Of a DNA stretch of 64,000 nt, positions 53,267-63,052 are shown piece after piece. A model generated the notes under the pieces. It was not told the origin of the DNA and did not search any database. It was given only the letters and a program-made list of their open reading frames with translations. The translations under genes and the position numbers were made by a program. Where the stretch lies: assembly GCF_002385225.1 (NCBI RefSeq), contig NZ_DGDC01000003.1, forward strand, positions 4,186 through 68,185, written 5' to 3'. How positions within the stretch are numbered: the stretch's first letter is position 1; each line of letters starts with the position of its first letter. This DNA comes from Psychrobacter sp. UBA3962. GTDB taxonomy: Bacteria; Pseudomonadota; Gammaproteobacteria; Pseudomonadales; Moraxellaceae.

Positions 53267-54313
53267 ATGGAATCTATTCGAATCATCCCTGAGGTGCCAG
53301 GCTTTCTAAGTCAAAGCTTATCGGTAGACGCTTGGAATACTTTATTCCTAGTCGGTCAAGCTTTGGTTATTTTCCTAGTCGTGGTTATTGTCGCTGCATT
53401 AATGATTATTTATGAGCGTCGTATGCTGGCCTTATGGCAAGACCGTTATGGTCCAAACCGAGTAGGGCCTTGGGGATCATTACAGCTTATCGCAGATATG
53501 TTGAAAATCTTCTTTAAAGAAGATTGGACACCAAAGTTTGCTGATAAGTTTATATTCATCCTAGCACCAGCGATTGCTATGTTCACAGCTCTGGTATCAT
53601 TTGCCATTATTCCAATCTCTCCCACATTAGGGGTTGCAGATTGGAATATCGGTATCTTATTTTTCTTTGCTATGGCCGGTATGGCAGTCTACGCGGTAAT
53701 GTTTGGTGGTTGGGCCTCTGAAAACAAATATTCTTTATTAGGCGGCCTTCGTTCTGCAGCACAAACCATCAGTTATGAAGTGTTCTTAGGCTTATCCCTA
53801 ATGGGTGTTGTAGCCATGACAGGCTCTTTTAACCTACGTGATATTGTAGAAGCACAAACAGGTGGCTTTTGGCACTGGAACATCTTCCCACAATTTTTAG
53901 GGTTCTTAACCTTCGTGGTAGCGGGTGTTGCGGTAACTCACCGTCATCCTTTTGACCAACCAGAAGCAGAACAAGAATTGGCTGAAGGTTATCATGTCGA
54001 ATATTCAGGCATGAAGTTCGGTATGTTCTTCATCGGTGAGTATGTCAACGTTGTGCTTATCTCAGCATTGATGACTTGTCTGTTCTTTGGCGGTTGGGAT
54101 GCCCCTCTAAATTTAGGCTTTACCATTTTACCTCCTGCTTTCTGGTTTATGATTAAGACCTTATTCTTCATGACCATGTTCGTCTTAGCACGCGGCTCAT
54201 TAATGCGTCCAAGATATGACCAGGTGATGAACTTCGGCTGGAAAGTGTGTCTGCCGGTGACCTTAATTAACTTATTAATTACCGCAGCATTGATCTTAAT
54301 TTCCGCTGCTTAA
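53267..54313 (+). CDS. nuoH: NADH-quinone oxidoreductase subunit H
   Basis: Membrane subunit at the quinone entry site, with about eight helices in 348 residues. The first loop has YERRMLALWQDRYGPNRVGPWG, the quinone-channel loop FDQPEAEQELAEGYHVEYSG-type sequence carries the conserved acidic residues, and the C-terminal RPRYDQVMNFGWK is present. GGGAGG lies before ATG, one base after the nuoG stop. A 172-base gap follows before nuoI. Confidence 0.97.
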   Translation: MESIRIIPEVPGFLSQSLSVDAWNTLFLVGQALVIFLVVVIVAALMIIYERRMLALWQDRYGPNRVGPWGSLQLIADMLKIFFKEDWTPKFADKFIFILAPAIAMFTALVSFAIIPISPTLGVADWNIGILFFFAMAGMAVYAVMFGGWASENKYSLLGGLRSAAQTISYEVFLGLSLMGVVAMTGSFNLRDIVEAQTGGFWHWNIFPQFLGFLTFVVAGVAVTHRHPFDQPEAEQELAEGYHVEYSGMKFGMFFIGEYVNVVLISALMTCLFFGGWDAPLNLGFTILPPAFWFMIKTLFFMTMFVLARGSLMRPRYDQVMNFGWKVCLPVTLINLLITAALILISAA

Positions 54314-54485
54314 GGTAACTGAAGGCACAAAAAAGCAAGACTGCAAATTTGAGAAAAGTATAGTTAAGTTAGACTTAGTTCGATAATAAATACTGAGTTT
54401 TTGAATCTTCTATTTATTGGGTTAGATGGGGCCAGTTAAAACGCTTTAGCGGCCTTATCACTGATAAGCAATTAGAGAAGTTAAC

Positions 54486-55034
54486 ATGTTTAAAACGTTG
54501 AAAAATACAGTCGTGGGCATGTTTACCATTGTGCGTTCTATGTGGATGGTTAACAGTCATGCGTTTAGACCTCGAGATACGATATTGTATCCTGAACAGC
54601 CTGTTCCTGTGCCGCCACGTTTCAGGGGCCGTATTGTCCTGACCCGTGATCCAGATGGCGACGAGCGCTGTGTGGCGTGTAACTTGTGTGCAGTAGCTTG
54701 CCCTGTGGCTTGTATCTCATTACAAAAAGCTGAGCGTGAAGATGGGCGCTGGTATCCTGAGTTTTTCCGTATTAACTTCTCGCGCTGTATCTTTTGTGGT
54801 ATGTGCGAAGAAGCTTGTCCGACGACAGCCATTCAGCTAACTCCAGATTTCGAGTTAGGCGAATATGTGCGCCAAAACTTAGTATACGAAAAAGAACACC
54901 TATTAATCTCAGGTCCAGGTAAATACCCTGAATATAACTATTACCGTGTTAGCGGTATGGCGATTAAAGACAAACCAAAAGGTGCTGCCCAAAATGAGGC
55001 TCAACCTGTCGATTTAAGGAGTCTATTGCCATGA
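54486..55034 (+). CDS. nuoI: NADH-quinone oxidoreductase subunit I
   Basis: Ferredoxin-like subunit with two [4Fe-4S] clusters (N6a, N6b). The two ligand sets are CVACNLCAVACPVACI and CIFCGMCEEACPTTAI. The N-terminal amphipathic part (LKNTVVGMFTIVRSMWM) attaches it to the membrane arm. Length 182 is normal. Its stop overlaps the nuoJ start (ATGA). Confidence 0.97.
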   Translation: MFKTLKNTVVGMFTIVRSMWMVNSHAFRPRDTILYPEQPVPVPPRFRGRIVLTRDPDGDERCVACNLCAVACPVACISLQKAEREDGRWYPEFFRINFSRCIFCGMCEEACPTTAIQLTPDFELGEYVRQNLVYEKEHLLISGPGKYPEYNYYRVSGMAIKDKPKGAAQNEAQPVDLRSLLP

Positions 55035-55735
55035 GTTGGCTACACTGGTTTGACAATACTGCATTGGTAGGATTCTATGCCTTAGGCTTGGTGGCAATTA
55101 TTGCCAGCTTGCGAGTCATTATGCTCGCTAATCCTGTTCATGCCATTCTTTCTATGATTGTGACTTTACTTGCTTTGGCAGGTATCTTTTTTATTATCGG
55201 TGCTCCTTTTGCCGGAGCGTTACAGGTTATTGTATACGCTGGGGCAATCTTAGTGCTATTCGTCTTCGTCATTATGATGTTGAACTTAGGAACTAAGAAT
55301 GATGCTCGTGAAAGCAAGTGGTTGGCCTCAGATGTTTGGGCCGTACCTACCGCATTAACTTTTGTTATCGCTGTGGTTTTGGTTTATATGCTGTCCTTGG
55401 GCAACGGTATTTCTACCGCAGAGGGTACAGTAGCGACTGCCACAATAGGCGCAGCAACTGTCTCTGCTAAGCAAGTCGGTATCGCTCTATTTACTGAATA
55501 CCTATTGTTAGTAGAAGTAGCGGCCTTGTTGTTATTGGCTGCTCTAGTTGCCGCTTACCACTTGGGTAAGAGAGCACTGGATGATGAAAATGAAAGTCAC
55601 ACCAGCCGTAATTCAGCGCCAAGAGGTCACAGCGATGAGGTGTATGACTATCAACCTATTGATGCCAAAGACTTCATAGACAATCATAATCAATATAATG
55701 TTAGATCTAACCTGCACAATAAGGAGGATAGTTAA
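55031..55735 (+). CDS. nuoJ: NADH-quinone oxidoreductase subunit J
   Basis: Membrane subunit with five helices, including VIVYAGAILVLFVFVIMML with the pi-bulge segment. At 234 residues it is about 50 longer than E. coli NuoJ because of a hydrophilic C-terminal tail from about residue 185 rich in Ser, Asn and Asp. Start overlaps nuoI stop and its own stop overlaps the nuoK start (TAATG). Confidence 0.95.
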   Translation: MSWLHWFDNTALVGFYALGLVAIIASLRVIMLANPVHAILSMIVTLLALAGIFFIIGAPFAGALQVIVYAGAILVLFVFVIMMLNLGTKNDARESKWLASDVWAVPTALTFVIAVVLVYMLSLGNGISTAEGTVATATIGAATVSAKQVGIALFTEYLLLVEVAALLLLAALVAAYHLGKRALDDENESHTSRNSAPRGHSDEVYDYQPIDAKDFIDNHNQYNVRSNLHNKEDS

Positions 55736-56205
55736 TGGCAACTGCAACCTCTGAAACAGCGCATAGCCTTGAAGGCGCAGCTGTAAATACTGCCAATCCA
55801 GATACTACTTCAGCAGCTTCAATCCAGTCGCTGCAAATGACATCTGTCGAAATGGTGCAGGGTACCCCAAATAATACAGTAGTAGAAAACTCTATTTTGG
55901 GCCCAATTCCTATGGAGCATGGTCTAATATTAGCGGGCATTATTTTTGCCATTGGTTTATGCGGGGTTATGGTTCGTCGTAACTTCTTATTTATGCTAAT
56001 GAGCTTAGAGATTATGATGAGTGCCGCCGGACTTGCTTTTATTGTCGCCGGCAGTCATTGGTTAAGTGCTGATGGTCAAGTTATGTTTATCTTTATCTTA
56101 ACCTTAGCAGCAGCTGAAGCGTCATTAGGCTTGGCTATTCTATTACAGTTCTACCATCGCCGTGGTCACCTAGACATTGATTCGGCCAATGAGATGAGAG
56201 GTTAA
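55735..56205 (+). CDS. nuoK: NADH-quinone oxidoreductase subunit K with N-terminal extension
   Basis: Membrane subunit with three helices. The canonical part starts at GPIPMEHGLILAGIIFAIGL (about residue 56), with the conserved glutamates in MSLEIMMSAAGL and the following helix TLAAAEASLGLAILLQ. About 55 extra residues, rich in Thr, Ala and Ser, precede it; family members are normally about 100 residues. The extended start is well supported by AAGGAGG seven bases before the ATG that overlaps the nuoJ stop, while the internal methionine has no ribosome-binding site. Confidence 0.93.
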   Translation: MATATSETAHSLEGAAVNTANPDTTSAASIQSLQMTSVEMVQGTPNNTVVENSILGPIPMEHGLILAGIIFAIGLCGVMVRRNFLFMLMSLEIMMSAAGLAFIVAGSHWLSADGQVMFIFILTLAAAEASLGLAILLQFYHRRGHLDIDSANEMRG

Positions 56206-56209
56206 TGAG

Positions 56210-58084
56210 ATGAGTTTATTAGCGTTAACCTTTATTTTCCCTGCCATCAGCTTTCTGATTCTAGCGGCAATGCGTGATAAATTATCAGAAACTGCCGCAA
56301 AATGGTTGGGCGTAGGTAGCATGGGCTTATCTGCCTTATGTGCTCTAATTGCTTCAGTAAGTTATTTACAAGCCAATGATCCCAGTACCGTTATCAACAT
56401 TCCATTATGGACTTGGTTACAGGTTGGCGACTTTGCCCCTGCTTTCGGTCTAAGCTTTGATGGTTTGGCCTTAACCATGTTAGGGGTAATTACCGGTGTG
56501 GGCTTCTTAATTCACCTATTTGCTTCATGGTATATGAAAGGTGATGTTGGCTTTGCTCGCTTCTTTAGTTATATGAACCTGTTCGTTGCCAGCATGATTT
56601 TGTTGGTATTGGCGGACAACTTACTGCTTCTTTATTTAGGCTGGGAAGGGGTAGGTATTTGTTCTTACTTACTTATTGGCTTCTATTATCAAAACAGAGC
56701 CAATGGCCGTGCTGCAATGAAAGCCTTTACCGTTACTCGTATCGGTGACGTATTCTTAGCCTTTGGTCTGTTCTTACTATTCCGTGAGTTCGGTACTTTA
56801 AATATTCAAGACATTATTACCCAAGCGCCGCAAATGTTCGAAGCCAACAACTCTACTTTAGTGTTGGCAACGATGATGTTAGTTGGTGGTGCGATGGGTA
56901 AGTCTGCACAGATTCCTTTACACAGTTGGCTTGCCGATGCGATGGCAGGTCCAACGCCTGTTTCTGCGTTAATTCACGCCGCGACCATGGTAACTGCCGG
57001 GGTTTATCTAATTGCCCGTTTACACCCACTATTCATATTAACCCCAGGCATTTTATTATACTGGGTAGGTGCTGTGGGTGCGATTACTCTGGTAGTGGCT
57101 GGCTTCTGTGCTTTAGCACAAACCGACATCAAACGTATCTTAGCGTATTCGACCATGAGCCAAATTGGTTACATGTTCTTAGCGCTAGGGGTTGGCGCTT
57201 GGCAAGGGGCCATCTTCCATTTAATGACGCACGCTTTCTTTAAAGCTTTATTGTTCTTATCTGCAGGTGCCGTGATTACGGCTGTGCATCATGAACAAAA
57301 CATCTTTAAGATGGGTGGTCTGCGTAAGAAGATCCCATTGGTATTCTGGTGCTTCATCGTAGGTGGGGGTGCATTAGCAGCCATTCCTTGGGTAACTGTT
57401 GGTTTCTATTCTAAAGAAGCCATTCTTTGGGAAAGCTATGCAACCGGTCATCAAGTTTTATTCTACATGGGTGTATTTGGGGCGTTCCTAACGTCACTTT
57501 ATACTTTCCGTATGATTTGGTTTACTTTCTTCGGCGAAGAAAAAACTGAAGCGCACAAACTATCGGGCATCTCTTATCAGTTACCGCTAGTGGTGTTACT
57601 GGTATTGTCTACCGCAGTGGGTGCTTTAATTACGCCACCTTTACAAGGGGTACTGCCTGAAAGTGTTGGCCATTTATTAGAGTTAAATGGTGAGGCTCAT
57701 GCCAAACACACAGCAGAGTTTATTGCCATGGGCGCTATGGCCTCAGGCCTAATCTTAGCCTTGCTACTGTATGTGGCCAATAGCGGTAAATTGTTGGCTA
57801 AGTTTAAAGCCTCAAGTTTGGGCGGTGCTATTTATTACTGGTGCCATAATGGTCTAGGCTTTGATGCCTTGTATGATTTAGTGTTCGTAAAACCATTTTT
57901 ATTAATTGGTAAAATGCTTAAAGCAGACCCAGTCGATAAGACATGGAACATCCTACCTGCGATTGCTTCAGCGGGTAACAAAGTGATGGCCATGACTCAG
58001 ACAGGTTCGCTTCGAGGATATGCCGCAAGCTTTGGATTGGGGATGGCAGTGTTATTGATACTAGTCATGACGACGGTGATTTAA
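56210..58084 (+). CDS. nuoL: NADH-quinone oxidoreductase subunit L
   Basis: Antiporter-like proton-pumping subunit with about 16 helices in 624 residues. LYLGWEGVGICSYLLIGFYY holds the conserved glutamate of helix 5, GKSAQIPLHSWLADAMAGPTPVSALIHAATMVTAGVYL the lysine of helix 7 and adjacent loop, and ILAYSTMSQIGYMFLALG follows. The C-terminal lateral helix is expected in the last 120 residues. AGAGG precedes ATG. Confidence 0.97.
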   Translation: MSLLALTFIFPAISFLILAAMRDKLSETAAKWLGVGSMGLSALCALIASVSYLQANDPSTVINIPLWTWLQVGDFAPAFGLSFDGLALTMLGVITGVGFLIHLFASWYMKGDVGFARFFSYMNLFVASMILLVLADNLLLLYLGWEGVGICSYLLIGFYYQNRANGRAAMKAFTVTRIGDVFLAFGLFLLFREFGTLNIQDIITQAPQMFEANNSTLVLATMMLVGGAMGKSAQIPLHSWLADAMAGPTPVSALIHAATMVTAGVYLIARLHPLFILTPGILLYWVGAVGAITLVVAGFCALAQTDIKRILAYSTMSQIGYMFLALGVGAWQGAIFHLMTHAFFKALLFLSAGAVITAVHHEQNIFKMGGLRKKIPLVFWCFIVGGGALAAIPWVTVGFYSKEAILWESYATGHQVLFYMGVFGAFLTSLYTFRMIWFTFFGEEKTEAHKLSGISYQLPLVVLLVLSTAVGALITPPLQGVLPESVGHLLELNGEAHAKHTAEFIAMGAMASGLILALLLYVANSGKLLAKFKASSLGGAIYYWCHNGLGFDALYDLVFVKPFLLIGKMLKADPVDKTWNILPAIASAGNKVMAMTQTGSLRGYAASFGLGMAVLLILVMTTVI

Positions 58085-58085
58085 G

Positions 58086-59843
58086 ATGACAGAATTTCAA
58101 TTAGCTTGGATGTTGCCGGCATTAATTGCGACCCCGTTCATCGCGGGTACGCTGTGCTGGTTAGTAGAGAAAATTAATAATCGTCTGCCACGCTGGATCG
58201 CCTTGATCGGTATGATCATCACCTTTGGCCTAACGCTAGTCTTATGGCGTGAAGGTGCGTTCGCGGGTATGAGTGAGCAAGTGCTGGCGCCTACTGCTAA
58301 GCTACCTTGGTTTGCTGAATTTAGTGTGCCTTGGATTGAGTCCTTTGGCATCAGCTTCCACTTAGCTTTAGATGGTATGTCACTGTTAATGGTCTCGCTA
58401 ACTGCCTTCTTAGGTATTATGGCGGTGGGCTGTTCTTGGGGTGAGATTCAGCGTCGTGTTGGTTTCTTCCATCTTAACTTGCTATGGAGTTTGGGTGGGG
58501 TAATCGGGGTTTTCTTAGCCATCGACTTATTCTTATTCTTCTTCTTCTGGGAGATGATGTTAGTTCCCATCTATTTCCTAATTGCCATCTGGGGTCATAA
58601 CGCCACCAATGGTAAGACCAAAGAGTACGCGGCGACTAAGTTCTTCATTTACACTCAGGCTTCAGGTCTGATTATGCTGATCGGTATTTTATTACTGGTC
58701 ATCATGAATTACCGTACTTCAGGTATCTTTAGCTTCAACTATAATGATTTATTAGGCATACAGTTGGGCGGTTGGGAATACCCAATCATGCTGTGCTTCT
58801 TCATTGGTTTTGCGGTTAAGTTACCTATCATGCCATTTCATGGCTGGTTACCGGATGCCCACGCTCAAGCACCCACTGCAGGTTCGGTTGACTTGGCAGG
58901 TATCTTAATTAAAACCGCTGCCTATGGTTTGATTCGTTTCGTACTGCCTTTATTCCCAGCAGCCTCACAAGAGTTTGCCCCAATTGCCATTACTTTAGGA
59001 GCCATTGGTATCTTCTATGGTGCTTGGTTGGCGTTTATGCAAACTGACATTAAGCGTCTATTGGCGTATACCAGTATTTCGCACATGGGTTTTGTGGTGT
59101 TGGCCATTTATGCCGGTACTCTAATCAGTCTGCAAGGTCTTATGGTTCAGATGTTGGCTCACGGTTTATCGTCAGCAGCGCTGTTCATTATGGCCGGTCA
59201 ATTGTACGAGCGCATGCATACTCGTGAATTACCATTAATGGGTGGCATGTGGGGTCAATTCCGCTACTACGCTCCGTTATTAATGTTCTTCTGTGCAGCT
59301 TTATTAGGTATCCCTGGTACCGGTAACTTTATTGGTGAAATCTTAATCCTATTAGGCTCTTTTGAAAAATACCCAGTATTTGTAGTGATCGCTACTTTCA
59401 GCTTGGTATGGGCAGGATTGTATTCATTAATTATTATTTACCGTGCTTTATTTGGTGAAGAGACTGTGCCTAAGTATGCAGCGGCAACAGTAGCTACTAA
59501 CAGCGTTAATTCTGCTGAATTAGAAAAAGCTACAGTACAGCCTGCTAATACTACTTTAGCCGTTAATGAAAATAACACGACACATATGATCAATCACAGC
59601 TATGAAGGTGAAGAATCACACGATAAGCCTATTAATCTACATGATTTGAATAAGCGCGAATTGACGTTATTGCTGATCTTAGCCATTGGGTTGGTATGGT
59701 TAGGCTTATATCCACAAACCGTGCTAGATACGTCAAGCCATGCAATGCAGTGGATTAATAATGCTTATACTTATCACGAAGTTGTTAATTTTGAAGCTGT
59801 AGAGTCAATACAGTCAGCAGTTGCCGCAGCGGAGGTACGTTAA
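58086..59843 (+). CDS. nuoM: NADH-quinone oxidoreductase subunit M
   Basis: Antiporter-like subunit with about 14 helices. Conserved parts are FFFFWEMMLVPIYFLIAIWG (helix 5 glutamate), FAVKLPIMPFHGWLPDAHAQAPTAGSVDLAGILIK and LLAYTSISHMGFVVLAIY. At 585 residues it is about 75 longer than E. coli NuoM because of a hydrophilic Asn/Thr/Glu-rich insert at about 465-520 before the last helix. Start lies one base after the nuoL stop; stop overlaps nuoN start. Confidence 0.97.
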   Translation: MTEFQLAWMLPALIATPFIAGTLCWLVEKINNRLPRWIALIGMIITFGLTLVLWREGAFAGMSEQVLAPTAKLPWFAEFSVPWIESFGISFHLALDGMSLLMVSLTAFLGIMAVGCSWGEIQRRVGFFHLNLLWSLGGVIGVFLAIDLFLFFFFWEMMLVPIYFLIAIWGHNATNGKTKEYAATKFFIYTQASGLIMLIGILLLVIMNYRTSGIFSFNYNDLLGIQLGGWEYPIMLCFFIGFAVKLPIMPFHGWLPDAHAQAPTAGSVDLAGILIKTAAYGLIRFVLPLFPAASQEFAPIAITLGAIGIFYGAWLAFMQTDIKRLLAYTSISHMGFVVLAIYAGTLISLQGLMVQMLAHGLSSAALFIMAGQLYERMHTRELPLMGGMWGQFRYYAPLLMFFCAALLGIPGTGNFIGEILILLGSFEKYPVFVVIATFSLVWAGLYSLIIIYRALFGEETVPKYAAATVATNSVNSAELEKATVQPANTTLAVNENNTTHMINHSYEGEESHDKPINLHDLNKRELTLLLILAIGLVWLGLYPQTVLDTSSHAMQWINNAYTYHEVVNFEAVESIQSAVAAAEVR

Positions 59844-61318
59844 TGAATAATCTTCTAGCAAATGCTTGGCCTGTATTGTTACCTTTTGCTCCAGTAATTA
59901 TCGTCGCCGTGACCTTATTGGTAGTGATGATCGCCATTGCTTTAAAGCGCTCACACTTCTTGACGGGTACATTAGCGGTTGTAGGCTTAAACGTTGGTTT
60001 AATCACTTTAATCGGTCAGATAATGGGCTGTTTCGCGGTTCCTGAGCAAGTGATTGTCAGTGGTATGTTTATTATTGACCCCTTTGCTCAGTTCAACATG
60101 GTGTTTATTTTCTTAGCGTCACTGGCTTGTTGTACTTTAGCGTATCCTTACTTTAAGACTTTTAAAGATCATAAAGAAGAGCTGTACCTGTTATTACTAT
60201 TGTCGACCGTTGGTGCTCTACTAATGGTGTCGGCGCATAACTTAGCTTCTTTCTTTATGAGCCTTGAGCTATTATCTGTGCCTTTATACGGTATGTTGGC
60301 TTATGCCTTTATGCGCGATCGCTCGCTAGAGTCGGGTTTAAAGTATTTGGTATTGTCTGCCACCGCTTCAGCAACCTTGCTAATGGGTATGGCCTTTATT
60401 TATGCCTCAACAGGTACCTTAGAGTTTAAAGGCATTGCACAGGCTTTAGGTAACGTCTTTGAGTCGCCATTAATGATTGTTGGCGCCGCAATGATGACTT
60501 TTGGTATTGCGTTTAAACTGTCTGCAGCACCGTTTCATATCTGGACGCCAGATGTGTATCAAGGCGCACCTGCACCGGTAGCCACTTATCTAGCTTCAGT
60601 CACCAAAGTTGCCATGATGGCATTGGCGATTAGATTTATGTTAGATAGTGCAGTATTGGCATTACCAGCGGTGAATACGCTATTGGTTGTCATCGCTACC
60701 TTATCTATCTTATTTGGTAACTTATTGGCATTACGTCAAACCAACTTAAAGCGTCTATTGGGTTATTCCTCAATTGCGCATATGGGTTATGTGTTGGTCG
60801 TAGCCGTAAGTATTGGTCCAGGCGCTTACTCAATCACCAATATGTACATGGCGATGTATGCTTTAACGTCACTGGGTCTATTTGGGGTCATTACCCTAAT
60901 GTCTAGTACTTATAAAGATGCCGGTGAAGCTGCGGAGCTTTATCACTATCAAGGTCTATTCTGGCGTCGTCCAGTATTGACTGGGGTGATGACAGTGATG
61001 TTACTGTCTATGGCAGGTATTCCATTAACTGCAGGCTTTATCACTAAGTTCTTCGCTATCGTCGCAGCAGTAGATGGTAGAGAGTGGTTCTTAGGAGCTA
61101 TGATTGTTGTGGGTAGTGCCATTGGCTTATTCTATTACTTACGTGTGATGTTAACGCTGTTTAAGCGTCCAACTAAGACTATTGAGTTTGATGCATTAAG
61201 TGACTGGGGTATTCAGGCCGGTGGTCTAATGGTTATTCTAGTGACCTTGATAGTCTTGTATGTGGGTGTGTTGCCTAATGAGTTTATCACTTGGGCCACT
61301 CAATCGATTATTTGGTAG
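59843..61318 (+). CDS. nuoN: NADH-quinone oxidoreductase subunit N
   Basis: Third antiporter-like subunit, about 14 helices in 491 residues, and the last gene of the nuo operon. FFMSLELLSVPLYGMLAYAF has the helix 5 glutamate, FGIAFKLSAAPFHIWTPDVYQGAPAPVATYLASVTKVA the helix 7 lysine, and LLGYSSIAHMGYVLV follows. A strong terminator lies 60 bases after the stop, which marks the operon end. Confidence 0.97.
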   Translation: MNNLLANAWPVLLPFAPVIIVAVTLLVVMIAIALKRSHFLTGTLAVVGLNVGLITLIGQIMGCFAVPEQVIVSGMFIIDPFAQFNMVFIFLASLACCTLAYPYFKTFKDHKEELYLLLLLSTVGALLMVSAHNLASFFMSLELLSVPLYGMLAYAFMRDRSLESGLKYLVLSATASATLLMGMAFIYASTGTLEFKGIAQALGNVFESPLMIVGAAMMTFGIAFKLSAAPFHIWTPDVYQGAPAPVATYLASVTKVAMMALAIRFMLDSAVLALPAVNTLLVVIATLSILFGNLLALRQTNLKRLLGYSSIAHMGYVLVVAVSIGPGAYSITNMYMAMYALTSLGLFGVITLMSSTYKDAGEAAELYHYQGLFWRRPVLTGVMTVMLLSMAGIPLTAGFITKFFAIVAAVDGREWFLGAMIVVGSAIGLFYYLRVMLTLFKRPTKTIEFDALSDWGIQAGGLMVILVTLIVLYVGVLPNEFITWATQSIIW

Positions 61319-61380
61319 ATCTAGGCCAAATATAAATAGAGCATAGTTTGCTCTAGATGAGTTCAATAGCTTGATATGGT

Positions 61381-61417
61381 ATGCTTGTAGGGCGAAATGC
61401 TCTACAAGCATTTTTTT
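61381..61417 (+). terminator. terminator of the nuo operon
   Basis: ATGCTTGTAG and CTACAAGCAT form a perfect ten-pair stem followed by seven T, about 60 bases after nuoN. Confidence 0.95.
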
Positions 61418-61459
61418 ATTTCATATATTCTAATAATTAACTTATAAAAAGTAGAAGCT

Positions 61460-62281
61460 ATGACTGATAAATCAGATAACATTCAAAAAGTTGAAGTACT
61501 GAGCAAGAAGACCTGGACTCCTAACTTATTTAGCTTTACAGTCACTCGCCCTGACAGTTTCAAATTCACAGCGGGTCAATGGGTGCGTCTGGGTGTAAAT
61601 CCAAGTCAGTTAAAGCATCATGTGGATAACAATACTCAGGACGCTCCAGATGAAGACATCTACCGAGCTTATTCAATAGTATCTTCACCTTATGATGAAA
61701 CGCTAGAGTTCTTCTCTATTGTGATACCGGATGGGGCATTCACCTCACAGCTACAGCACTTACAAGTAGGGGATAAGCTATTATTAAATACCATTCCCTT
61801 TGGTTTTTTGACCTTAGCGCGCTATCAAGCGCCTTTACCAAAAGATTTATGGTTGTTGGCGACGGGTACGGGCTTAGCACCTTTCTTATCCATGCTGCAG
61901 GATCTGAAGACATGGGAAGATTATGAGCACATCGTATTGGCTTACAGTGCCCGTAATCAAGCTGAATTGGCGTATGTTGAGCTGATTAAAACGTTAGAAG
62001 AAGATTTTGGTGGATTAGTGACTTCTCCTGCAAAATTTACGTTTATCCCAATCGTTACTCGTGAAGAGGTGGAAGGGGCTTTAGATAAGCGTCTACCGGA
62101 GCTGTTAACCAGCGGTAAGTTAGAAGAGGTGGCTGGTGAGAAACTGACAAAGGAACATTCCCATGTGATGGTGTGCGGTAACCCGGATATGGTGGAAGAT
62201 ACCAAGGAGACTTTAAAAGATATGGGTCTAGAAATGAACCGCCGTGGTGAAGGCAATATTGCAGTTGAGAATTACTGGTAA
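61460..62281 (+). CDS. fpr: ferredoxin--NADP+ reductase
   Basis: FAD enzyme of 273 residues that passes electrons between NADPH and ferredoxin or flavodoxin. The FAD motif RAYSIVSSPYDE, the NADP motif ATGTGLAPFLSML, and CGNPDMVED before the C-terminal NYW are all present; this tail is typical of bacterial Fpr subclass enzymes. The gene has its own terminators on both sides. A residue-rich loop between the FAD and NADP domains (about 50-62, Asn/Asp) is a small insertion. Confidence 0.93.
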   Translation: MTDKSDNIQKVEVLSKKTWTPNLFSFTVTRPDSFKFTAGQWVRLGVNPSQLKHHVDNNTQDAPDEDIYRAYSIVSSPYDETLEFFSIVIPDGAFTSQLQHLQVGDKLLLNTIPFGFLTLARYQAPLPKDLWLLATGTGLAPFLSMLQDLKTWEDYEHIVLAYSARNQAELAYVELIKTLEEDFGGLVTSPAKFTFIPIVTREEVEGALDKRLPELLTSGKLEEVAGEKLTKEHSHVMVCGNPDMVEDTKETLKDMGLEMNRRGEGNIAVENYW

Positions 62282-62325
62282 AATCTAGTTAGATTGCTCT
62301 TTAATTACCCGTCTATTTAATATAG

Positions 62326-62357
62326 AAATGCCCATTAGTTTTAATGGGCATTTTTTA
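62326..62357 (+). terminator. terminator after fpr
   Basis: AATGCCCATTA and TAATGGGCATT pair perfectly around a four-base loop and run into six T, about 45 bases after the fpr stop. Confidence 0.95.
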
Positions 62358-62407
62358 TGACTCAAATTAATATAAAGGTATCCTAGTATGTATAGCACGC
62401 CCTATGA

Positions 62408-63052
62408 CTAAGGTGTAGGGGTATCAGGCTGATTTTCTGGTGCAGCCTCAATAAAAGCCGGCAAAGTTTGACAGTGCTTATCAATGGCAACAATATTAGG
62501 GTAGGGTGATAAATCTACTTTAAATCGGCGTGCCGAATACACTTGAGGTATCAAATAACAATCGGCCAATGTGGGCTGATTGCCATAACAAAAATCACCA
62601 CGATGCTTATCTTCGTCTAAAAGGAATTCTAAGGCGGCAAAACCATCAGAGATCCAGCGTTGACACCATGTCATTACTTGAGATTCGTCGACGTTAAGCT
62701 CATTTCGTAGGTACTGCAAGATACGGCGATTATTAATAGGGTGGATATCACAGCCTATCATCGCACTAAGGGCTCTTACACGGACGCGGCCAGCCCTATC
62801 ATTTGGCAGTAAGGGAGGCTGTGGGTAGGTTTCTTCTAACCACTCAAGAATGGCTGGGCTTTGGAACATAACTAAATCTTTAGTTTCTAATACCGGTACT
62901 AAGCCTTGAGGGTTTATGGCTTTAAAGGTGGATTGAAGCTGTTCATCTTGCGCTAGATTGATTGAAATTGACTCATAATCTAACTGCTTTAAATTCATTG
63001 CAATACGAGTGCGGTGAGAGGTCCCACTGCGAAAATATCCATATAACTTCAT
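62408..63052 (-). CDS. maiA: maleylacetoacetate isomerase (zeta-class glutathione S-transferase)
   Basis: Glutathione-dependent isomerase of about 214 residues in tyrosine/homogentisate breakdown. It starts MKLYGYFRSGTSHRTRIAMNL, a variant of the family motif RSSxSxRVRIAL, then NPQGLVPVLE and the C-terminal domain with YCYGNQPTLADCYLIPQVYSA-type sequence. Starts at 63058 (GTG), 63055 and 63052 (both ATG) are possible; the last has AAGGA eight bases upstream and matches the usual family start. It is divergent from an IclR regulator, a typical layout for aromatic catabolic genes, but no other homogentisate gene is in the window. Confidence 0.88.
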   Translation of the reverse strand: MKLYGYFRSGTSHRTRIAMNLKQLDYESISINLAQDEQLQSTFKAINPQGLVPVLETKDLVMFQSPAILEWLEETYPQPPLLPNDRAGRVRVRALSAMIGCDIHPINNRRILQYLRNELNVDESQVMTWCQRWISDGFAALEFLLDEDKHRGDFCYGNQPTLADCYLIPQVYSARRFKVDLSPYPNIVAIDKHCQTLPAFIEAAPENQPDTPTP

